Shown here: piece after piece, positions 6,443 through 13,357 of the stretch | How the letters are laid out: every line of letters begins with the position of its first letter | How positions within the stretch are numbered: position 1 is the first letter of the stretch | Assembly (NCBI GenBank): GCA_016291895.1 | Contig: JAEEZO010000056.1 | Location: forward strand, 1 to 18,986 | Length of the DNA stretch: 18,986 nt | Origin: Caryophanales bacterium | GTDB taxonomy: Bacteria > Bacillota_I > Bacilli_A > RF39 > UBA660 | Direction: 5' to 3' | Position numbers and translations under genes: made by a program | The notes under the pieces: generated by a model | What the model was told of the DNA's origin: nothing | The model's input: the letters and a program-made list of their open reading frames with translations, nothing else | Database searches by the model: none

Positions 6443-8302
6443 TTATTCAACGAAATAAACCATATCAGCATCCGCTCTAGAACTTGATCTTATTGCTGTA
6501 GCATTATCAGTTCCTCGCTCTTTATAATATAAACTTGTACTTCCTCCACCATCAAGATTAACACCATAGATGCAATTTAATGATAAGAAGATATCTGCCA
6601 TTTTGGAGAAAGTTAATCCAATTCCTCGATTACTACTAATATTTGTTAAGAAAACAAAATTATTTTTATCAATTTGGCATAATCCTTGTCTTATATTAGG
6701 AGAATTATCATTAGTTACTTTCTTACTATTAATAACAAGTAAAGGAGCAAAACCATATGTATATTTAATACCATCTTGAACCATTTGTCGTACTTTTTGT
6801 TTATTAGATTCCATATATTGTTTATCACCATTACTAATATCATAATAAGCCATATATCCATCTTTTTTAAGACCATACGTATATGTTTTTCTTGTTGGGA
6901 ATGTCTGATTAGTAAAGTCTCTTAAAATCTTTCCTTCATGGATAACAGCTGCTGTTTGTGATGAATTCTTCCATTTTGGATTAGCACTAATAAATTGGGT
7001 ACTAAATTGATTACTTACAAAACCACTTGCATTAAAGGCAATCATATGTTTATCTCTAAAGTTAAGTCTTTTAGATACATAATTTACAAGTTCATTAACA
7101 GTTGCTAATTGTGGAAATGGGAACTTAAGACCAGATCGCATTTGATTATATGGATCAAGTGCCCAAATATGAGTTTCATAATAATTTCCTATTTTTAATA
7201 TTTTATATTTTAAAGTATTACTATTAAAACTTTTTACAACACTACCACCAGTTGGTTCAATAAAGGCATATCGAACAGTACAATTAATTGTTGCACTATT
7301 TCCAACAATATCAAAAGCATTAATAGTAGCTGTATCTACTTTTTGATTAATCGTAAATTTCTTTTCCGTATATTCTTTATTGTCATAAACTATTTTACTT
7401 ACTTGATTTTTATCTGTTACATCAATAGAAAAATCAGATTTTTTAGTTTTACTATTAACACTAACAGTACATGTACCAGTTGGAGCTTCTTTATCAATAT
7501 TAGTTATTTCAACTTTTACTTCTTCTTTTGTTCCATCTTTTTTATACATATCAAAGACATAATTACCATTTTTAGTTGCTAAATAAGTAACTGTATCCAT
7601 TGATATTTTCTTATCTTCGATCATGAAATAACTAAAATCTAATAAATTTGATACAACCGTTACTGTAACATTTTGATTAGTTGGATTAGAATTATCTAAA
7701 GTAATTGTGTAATGATCACCAACAACTTCAATTGTTCTTTTTAATGTTTTTGATTTATTTCCTATTGTTAGATTATATTCAATTTGAAAAATACCTACTT
7801 TAGTTGTATCAACTGTTCCTGTTGTTTTTACATAATTAGTAAAATCTTCTCCCTTACTACTAACTAGAGAATAACCTTGATCTTTGTATTCCGAACCAAG
7901 AGGTACTTCAATAACACTATCTCCTTTTAATTCAAACGTTATATAGTTAAATGGATTTTCAAGAATATTTACGGTTCTTGATACTTTATTAGTTACCCAT
8001 TTAGTATCAATAATATAATCTAATGTATAGGTACCTATTTTATTAGTATCAACATTACCTTCTACTTTAACAAGACTAGCTTGATCAATATTTTGATAAT
8101 CATATGCATAATAACCAGGTTCTTGATATGTCATACCTTCATATAAATTCATTGAAGAATCACCTTTTAGAACAATATTATAAGTATTAATTTTAATTTG
8201 TTCTTTACGATAATTTATGTACATAACAATACCAATGATTATTATTAACGCAATTAAAATATAAATAAGATAATCAACATAACTTTTTTTCTTCTTTTTC
8301 AT
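6443..8302 (-). CDS. Membrane-anchored phosphodiester glycosidase (NAGPA family) with DUF5011/Ig-like domains
   Basis: A 619-residue surface protein. A Lys-rich start and one membrane helix (about 10-29) anchor it with the bulk outside. Two DUF5011-type Ig-like domains follow. The first is about 42-114 (IVLKGDSSMNLYEGMTYQEP, 'VDTNKIGTYTLDY'); the second is about 122-194 (FELKGDSVIEVPLGSEYKDQ, 'VDTTKVGIFQIEY'). A further Ig-like stretch runs to about 345. The C-terminal catalytic domain (about 365-619) matches phosphodiester glycosidases of the NAGPA type: MIAFNASGF (420-428), IRQGLCQID, and the diagnostic NLDGGGSTSLYY (582-593, D584). Animal NAGPA removes GlcNAc from phosphodiesters; bacterial relatives are linked to cell-envelope phosphoglycans, so wall teichoic acid-like polymers or exopolysaccharide are plausible targets (inference). 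An AGGTGAG site precedes the ATG. Its own hairpins on both sides suggest single-gene transcription. Confidence 0.87.
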   Translation of the reverse strand: MKKKKKSYVDYLIYILIALIIIIGIVMYINYRKEQIKINTYNIVLKGDSSMNLYEGMTYQEPGYYAYDYQNIDQASLVKVEGNVDTNKIGTYTLDYIIDTKWVTNKVSRTVNILENPFNYITFELKGDSVIEVPLGSEYKDQGYSLVSSKGEDFTNYVKTTGTVDTTKVGIFQIEYNLTIGNKSKTLKRTIEVVGDHYTITLDNSNPTNQNVTVTVVSNLLDFSYFMIEDKKISMDTVTYLATKNGNYVFDMYKKDGTKEEVKVEITNIDKEAPTGTCTVSVNSKTKKSDFSIDVTDKNQVSKIVYDNKEYTEKKFTINQKVDTATINAFDIVGNSATINCTVRYAFIEPTGGSVVKSFNSNTLKYKILKIGNYYETHIWALDPYNQMRSGLKFPFPQLATVNELVNYVSKRLNFRDKHMIAFNASGFVSNQFSTQFISANPKWKNSSQTAAVIHEGKILRDFTNQTFPTRKTYTYGLKKDGYMAYYDISNGDKQYMESNKQKVRQMVQDGIKYTYGFAPLLVINSKKVTNDNSPNIRQGLCQIDKNNFVFLTNISSNRGIGLTFSKMADIFLSLNCIYGVNLDGGGSTSLYYKERGTDNATAIRSSSRADADMVYFVE

Positions 8303-8339
8303 ATCTCACCTATCATCTAAATTTTATCATAAATCATAA

Positions 8340-8366
8340 AAAAAAGATATTTGAAATATCTTTTTT
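8340..8366 (-). terminator. Hairpin terminator of the 637-residue surface protein gene
   Basis: A perfect 12-bp stem (8340-8351 with 8355-8366) of GATATT plus an A6 run and its complement, with a TGA loop, ends in a T run on the minus strand. It lies 20 bases past the stop codon. The sequence is nearly the same as the hairpins at 10329-10358 and 4067-4095. Confidence 0.72.
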
Positions 8367-8385
8367 ATTATTACTTATAGAGATA

Positions 8386-10299
8386 CTATTTACATATTGA
8401 AACAGATGTTTTAGGAGCGAATATCTTTTTATTATCTATATTATACGTTTGATTATTGATATTAGTAAATTTTGCATTTTTAAAGATATACGCATTTGTA
8501 TTAGATGGTTTAGAATAAGACAACTTATGATTGCCACCAGGTATGTATTTATCAAACCATTGTTGAGTCTTATCATAAATATAAAATTCTTTTGTTTTAC
8601 TTTTTATAACAATTTTACTATTATATGCAAATTGAATTTTTGGTAGATACAAATTATACCCATAATTGTGTCTACATTTAGGATTTGCACTAACTAAATA
8701 CACAGGATTATTATTGTCGGGAATAATAGTATTTGTTCCTTTTACAATAACTGTTCCATTCCATGTGCTACCATAATCATGCCTCAAATTTACAAATGTA
8801 TTAGTATGTTTAAGGGTAACATTTTCGAGTGTTAATTTACCATAACCTAGTTGAAGAATACCACGAGTTCCTATTGTTGAATTTTTAATAGTTAAATTAT
8901 ATACACCACGATGTGTATCAATACGATTTAAAAAACAATTCTCATACGTAATATCTTTAGTATAACTACTACCCATTACTTTATAATCCTTATCTAAACT
9001 ATCTGTAGTACTTGATACTTTAATCTTTTGTAATTTCATATCAACAACATTAGTCATATGTAAATCATATGATCCAAGATAAGTTCCTCTTTCCATATCA
9101 CATGCCGTTTTACCACTGACATCACAATCATCTTCTAAATAATCTTCATCCTCATCTAAATCCAAACTTTTATCCTTTGGACATGAAGTACCAGGTTTTG
9201 AAGTTTTATATCGCCACATACCATGAACTATTGAATTATTAAATGTTACTTTTGCCAATTGATCGAAACGATAAAAATTATGATATTGATAATATGTTCC
9301 ATGAACAGTCTTATACTTTGAATCCACATATTTTACATATGTATGTGTTATATTAGAAACTTTAATATTATTTCTACTAATTTTTATTCCACGTTTAACT
9401 TCATAAGTCGCTACATCTTTTGTTGAAACAACAGTTCTAAATATAGCATCTTTAAATACTAATTGTTTTTTTGGAATTGCACTAATTATAACTTTTATAT
9501 TTGCACCTTTATACGTCCATTGAATATCTTCTTTTACTATATTTTTTAAATCAACAGTAAAACTTTCTTCGACTTTACTCTTTTGACCTATTGGTTTCGA
9601 TCTCCTAAAAATTCTTCTACTATCATTCAAATCTACAACATGAACATAAAAACCAGTAATACACTTTTCAACATTTTTTTGTTCACTAATCTTAACTTTT
9701 TCACAACCTTTAACTTTGTTCAAAGCTTTTTGTTTATAACTATCATTAATTATAAATTTTTGTCCTTTTTCGATTTCTCCATTTTTTGGTGCAACATTTT
9801 TACCAACTTTTTTTATTTCATAGTTAACATAATTACCAGGTATTTCAAAAATATAATTATTACCTACACCACATTTAGTTATAACGTTTTTTTCATCGTG
9901 AATATAAATAGTTGAATTTTTTAAATTAGTATCTGTTTCAACCTTTATTCTTTCTTGATCACCACTTCTATTCTTTCTAATATGATATTCTCCTGCTTTA
10001 GCAAGTTCTACTTTTAAATTATATTTATTTGCACATTCATGGGCTGCTTTTAAAACATAATAATCATCATCATATTTTTTGAATGATTTAAAATTTGCAT
10101 AATCAACTTTGCCTTTTTTCTTTGAACTTTGACAAGCATCACTATTTATAACAGCTGATGAAAGTGAAATAACTTCGTCATCTTCGATAGTATTATTCCT
10201 ACTATTAAAAATATTTTTTAATAAAATCCCTTCATATTGTAATAAACCAACTACTGCAAATACTATTATAGATAATATTATTTTTTCTTTTTTATTCAT
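8386..10299 (-). CDS. Uncharacterised type II-anchored surface protein, probable right-handed beta-helix
   Basis: I do not recognise a characterised family. The 637-residue protein starts with one membrane helix (about 7-21) followed by a large extracellular part. Residues 54-590 are homologous to the C-terminal half of the neighbour at 10360-13281. Shared blocks are DDYY.xKAAHxCANKY (78-93), STIYIHDEKN (129-138), TKDITYENC..NRIDTHRGVYNLTxKNSTIG (447-477), LRHDYGSTW (505-513), TIIPDNN (524-530) and HNYGYNLYLP (544-553). The many short Asn/Thr/Ile-rich strands with repeated 'xNxTIxN' ladders suggest a pectate-lyase-like beta-helix, and conserved D461, H463, R464 and H544 could be active-site residues (inference). 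Cysteines C56, C89 and C455 are shared with the paralogue. Unique to this copy is an insert (about 365-405) with a very acidic run at 380-393 between cysteines C373 and C400. The ribosome site is weak (AGAAGG, then TAGGT). Confidence 0.6.
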   Translation of the reverse strand: MNKKEKIILSIIVFAVVGLLQYEGILLKNIFNSRNNTIEDDEVISLSSAVINSDACQSSKKKGKVDYANFKSFKKYDDDYYVLKAAHECANKYNLKVELAKAGEYHIRKNRSGDQERIKVETDTNLKNSTIYIHDEKNVITKCGVGNNYIFEIPGNYVNYEIKKVGKNVAPKNGEIEKGQKFIINDSYKQKALNKVKGCEKVKISEQKNVEKCITGFYVHVVDLNDSRRIFRRSKPIGQKSKVEESFTVDLKNIVKEDIQWTYKGANIKVIISAIPKKQLVFKDAIFRTVVSTKDVATYEVKRGIKISRNNIKVSNITHTYVKYVDSKYKTVHGTYYQYHNFYRFDQLAKVTFNNSIVHGMWRYKTSKPGTSCPKDKSLDLDEDEDYLEDDCDVSGKTACDMERGTYLGSYDLHMTNVVDMKLQKIKVSSTTDSLDKDYKVMGSSYTKDITYENCFLNRIDTHRGVYNLTIKNSTIGTRGILQLGYGKLTLENVTLKHTNTFVNLRHDYGSTWNGTVIVKGTNTIIPDNNNPVYLVSANPKCRHNYGYNLYLPKIQFAYNSKIVIKSKTKEFYIYDKTQQWFDKYIPGGNHKLSYSKPSNTNAYIFKNAKFTNINNQTYNIDNKKIFAPKTSVSICK

Positions 10300-10328
10300 A
10301 CCTATCTACCTTCTAATTTAATTATATC

Positions 10329-10358
10329 AAAAAAAGATATTCGAAAATATCTTTTTTT
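10329..10358 (-). terminator. Hairpin terminator of the B-repeat surface protein gene
   Basis: A perfect 13-bp stem (A7-GATATT at 10329-10341 with its complement at 10346-10358) closes a CGAA loop and gives a T7 tail on the minus strand. It starts one base past the stop codon of the 973-residue gene. A TATAAT box for the next gene immediately follows it on the minus strand. Confidence 0.75.
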
Positions 10359-10359
10359 A

Positions 10360-13281
10360 TTAATCATAAGTATATTTATCTAAAACACCTTTATTTGATT
10401 TAACTACACCATATTTTTTAATAGTTGGTTTTTCACCAGATTTATAATTTTTTAATTTGTATCCGCCACCAACTTTTAAAGTTGAGAAATATTGTTCCGT
10501 TTGATTAAATACTGAGAATTTTGTTGTATCACTCTTAATTGTTATTGTACTATTAGCTTTTATTGTTACATTTGGCATATATAAATCATATCCATAATTA
10601 TGGTTTTGTGCAGGTGACATCGTTACTAAATAAACTTTAGAATTATTATCAGGAATGATTGTATTATTTCCTTCAAATACGATTGTTCCATGCCATCTAC
10701 TACCATAATCTCCTCTTAATGCTACAAAATGGTTTTGATGTTTAATTGTGACATTACTTATAGTTAAAGTACCAAAACCTGTTTGTGTAAGAGCATGATG
10801 ACCAATTGTACTATTTTTAACAGTTAAATTATGAACACCACGATGAGTATCAATGCGATTTAATTTACAATTATTGTATGTTATATCTTTTGTAAAGTTT
10901 GTTCCTGTAACACCCCAAATTAAATTAGTACTTGGATTGATTAAAGTATCTATTTCTTTATCACTCATTGTAATATTATTCATCGTCATTGTATTAGCTT
11001 TTGTAATATGTAAATCATACGTTGAATGACCAGTTCCGTCTTGTTCATTTCTCATACCTTGTACTGTTGAATTACTAAATGTTACTTTTCCTAAACCAGC
11101 GAAAGCATAGAATCCATGATATGCATAATTAATTTTATATACTTTTTTCTTTTCAGTATTTACATAAGAATGATGTAAATTATCTAAGAGAATATTACTT
11201 CTTGATATGTTCATACCTCTTTTTACATAGCCTTTACTACATGTCTTTGTTGATACTATTGTTTTAAAGTTACCATTTTTAATTACTAATTTTTTACTAG
11301 ATATTGGCCTTATAACAAGTTCTACTTTTGAACCTTTATATGTCCATGTAATATTATCTAATATTTTACCAGATGCATCAGTTATAAATGATTCTTGTAC
11401 TAATGATTGATTATTTTCATTTTCATTTTTACCAGATCTAATAAATATTTTTCTTTTCTCATTAGTATCTTTAATTTGAACATGATAACCTGTAACAGTT
11501 TCCCCATAAGGCGCTAACATATTACTTAATTTCTTTTTTACACTATCAGGGATATAAAAAGTAGATCCTTTAGTAATTTCTTTAGATAAGGTTGTTGTTA
11601 AAGAATCATGTCCATTTTGAATTTGAAAAATATAGTCATCATTTTGACGTTTACCATTTACACAAATATTTTTTTCATCGTGGATATAAATAGTTGAATC
11701 ACCAAAATCAGTATCCGTTGTAATAGTAATTGTTCCACCAGAAAAATGTTTATAAATGTTATATGTTGCTTTGGTAACTACTACTTTTTTATGATATTTA
11801 TTAGCACAATCATGAGCTGCTTTGATAGCATAATAATCATCGTTATTGTGTTGTTTAGATAACTCTTTAAATGATGCATAATCAATTGATGATTTATTTT
11901 TAACACTTTCACATATAGAATCTGCTGTTGGTGGAGATGATGAAGTTTTTGTCCAATGGGCATAAATAGTTGTATTTGCAGTTATTACTGTTGTTGAACT
12001 TACCTTACTTCCACCATCTTTAGCTGTATACCATCCATCAAATTTGTATCCACTCCTTGTTGGGGTTGGTAATGTTCCATATTGTTCTCCCTTTTTTAGA
12101 ACTCTATTACTTGGTGAAACACTTCCACCATTAGCGTTATAAGTTAAAGTGTATGTTACTTCTGGTGGTGTTACAGAACCTTTTGTCCAATGAGCATAAA
12201 TTATTGTATTACCATTTATAATATTTTTTTCACTTACTTTATTACCACCACTAATACTTGTATACCATCCATCAAATTTATATCCACTTCTTGTTGGTGT
12301 TGGTAATGTTCCATACTCGGAACCTTCTTCTAAAGTTTTTGAGCGTGGATCAACACTTCCTCCATTGGCATCAAAAATAAGAGTATAAGTTTTTACTGGT
12401 GTTTCAATTTTAGACCAATGTGCATAAATCGTTACATCACTATTAATTATGGTATTAGAATCAACTCTTTCACCACCATCTATCACTTCATACCATCCGT
12501 CAAATGTGTATCCATCTCTTATTGGAGTTGGTAATTCTCCATATATAGAGCCTTTATTAATTTTCTTACTTGTTGGATTTACTGTTCCACCATTAGCATC
12601 AAAAGTTAAAACACAAGTTTGCACTTGAGGTGGTGTTGGTGTATCTATTGAATTCTTAATCCAATGTGCATAAATAGTTGTATCGTCATATATAATCATT
12701 GATGAACTAACTTTATTTCCACCTACTACATCACTATACCAGCCATCAAACGTATAATCCTTTCTTACAGGGGTTGGTAATGAACCATAATTCTCACCTT
12801 TTTTTAGTGATTTATTACTTGGACTTACCTGTCCACCATTAGCATTAAAATATAAGGTATAAGTAATAGTTTGCGTTGTTCCTGATGGATTATTAGTCCA
12901 GTGAGCATAAATTGTTCTATCTTCTCTTGCTTCATTATTTGAACTAACTTTATTACCACCATCTTTTTCCGTATACCAACCATCAAAACTATAACCATCT
13001 CTTACGGGAATTGGAAGAACACCGTATGTATCACCTTTAAATAATTCTCTATTAGATGGACTAACTTTTCCACCATTAGCATCAAAGGTTATTGTATACA
13101 CTGTAATTATATCGTCAGGATTAACAGGCTTTTTATTTAAATCAAAGAAATCTTTATACTTAAAAGCAAAAAATATGCCTACACCAATTAACACTAATAA
13201 AAATAATGCTAAAAAAGTATTACTGTTACTATAGACAACTTCTTCATTATTATTTGGATTATTATTATAACTATTATTCAT
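10360..13281 (-). CDS. Surface protein with five InlB B-repeats and a C-terminal beta-helix-like domain of unknown function
   Basis: A 973-residue protein. An Asn-rich cytoplasmic tail (1-21) and one membrane helix (about 22-40) anchor it with the C-terminus outside. Five InlB B-type (Listeria-Bacteroides, Flg_new) repeats follow at 62-128, 141-207, 223-289, 299-365 and 377-443. Each runs from a 'YTxTFDANGG' strand through GYxFDGWY to TIYAHW, with Thr/Pro/Ser linkers. Residues 453-945 are homologous to most of the neighbouring 637-residue protein; over the core from TKDITYNNC to about residue 930, a hand count gives roughly 60% identity. Key blocks are NRIDTHRGVHNLT (808-820), LRGDYGSRW (855-863) and HNYGYDLYMP (894-903). 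B-repeats usually act as stalks or contact modules in surface proteins; the terminal domain's job is unknown. There is no LPXTG motif. An AGAGGG site sets the ATG. Confidence 0.75.
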   Translation of the reverse strand: MNNSYNNNPNNNEEVVYSNSNTFLALFLLVLIGVGIFFAFKYKDFFDLNKKPVNPDDIITVYTITFDANGGKVSPSNRELFKGDTYGVLPIPVRDGYSFDGWYTEKDGGNKVSSNNEAREDRTIYAHWTNNPSGTTQTITYTLYFNANGGQVSPSNKSLKKGENYGSLPTPVRKDYTFDGWYSDVVGGNKVSSSMIIYDDTTIYAHWIKNSIDTPTPPQVQTCVLTFDANGGTVNPTSKKINKGSIYGELPTPIRDGYTFDGWYEVIDGGERVDSNTIINSDVTIYAHWSKIETPVKTYTLIFDANGGSVDPRSKTLEEGSEYGTLPTPTRSGYKFDGWYTSISGGNKVSEKNIINGNTIIYAHWTKGSVTPPEVTYTLTYNANGGSVSPSNRVLKKGEQYGTLPTPTRSGYKFDGWYTAKDGGSKVSSTTVITANTTIYAHWTKTSSSPPTADSICESVKNKSSIDYASFKELSKQHNNDDYYAIKAAHDCANKYHKKVVVTKATYNIYKHFSGGTITITTDTDFGDSTIYIHDEKNICVNGKRQNDDYIFQIQNGHDSLTTTLSKEITKGSTFYIPDSVKKKLSNMLAPYGETVTGYHVQIKDTNEKRKIFIRSGKNENENNQSLVQESFITDASGKILDNITWTYKGSKVELVIRPISSKKLVIKNGNFKTIVSTKTCSKGYVKRGMNISRSNILLDNLHHSYVNTEKKKVYKINYAYHGFYAFAGLGKVTFSNSTVQGMRNEQDGTGHSTYDLHITKANTMTMNNITMSDKEIDTLINPSTNLIWGVTGTNFTKDITYNNCKLNRIDTHRGVHNLTVKNSTIGHHALTQTGFGTLTISNVTIKHQNHFVALRGDYGSRWHGTIVFEGNNTIIPDNNSKVYLVTMSPAQNHNYGYDLYMPNVTIKANSTITIKSDTTKFSVFNQTEQYFSTLKVGGGYKLKNYKSGEKPTIKKYGVVKSNKGVLDKYTYD
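11953..13098 (-). repeat. Five in-gene InlB-type B-repeat units
   Basis: Five units of about 67 codons are spaced by 9-15-codon linkers. All keep DANGG or NANGG, GYxFDGWY or a close variant, and a terminal TIYAHW. Units four and five share 19 identical residues in a row from their Tyr-Gly-Thr-Leu segment and are also very similar in DNA, suggesting a recent duplication or conversion; unit one is the most diverged. Confidence 0.88.
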
Positions 13282-13331
13282 ATCATCCCTCTATTATAAT
13301 ATATCATATAAAGTAAAATTTTAACCATAAA

Positions 13332-13357
13332 AAAAGTGTTTATAAATAAACACTTTT
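13332..13357 (-). terminator. Rho-independent terminator of pheST
   Basis: An 11-bp perfect stem (AAAAGTGTTTA at 13332-13342 with its complement at 13347-13357) has a TAAA loop and a short U tail on the minus strand. It overlaps the pheT stop codon at 13356-13358. Confidence 0.7.

Noticed and set aside
11781..11963. Second minus-strand frame inside the B-repeat protein gene
   Set aside because: The frame has no ribosome site or recognisable protein and overlaps the strongly supported 973-residue gene.
11953..13098. CRISPR-like or intergenic tandem repeat
   Set aside because: The repeat units are in-frame protein domains of about 67 codons with typical InlB B-repeat residues, not short identical repeats with spacers.
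8386..13281. Phage tail-spike or prophage origin for the beta-helix-like proteins
   Set aside because: Both have N-terminal membrane anchors and no phage genes, integrase or attachment repeats are visible nearby.
13293..13331. Promoter for the 973-residue gene with a TATAAT box at 13293-13298
   Set aside because: The box is so close to the ribosome site that the transcript would start within it, and no convincing -35 box lies upstream; the alternative TATGAT at 13303-13308 has only a weak partner.
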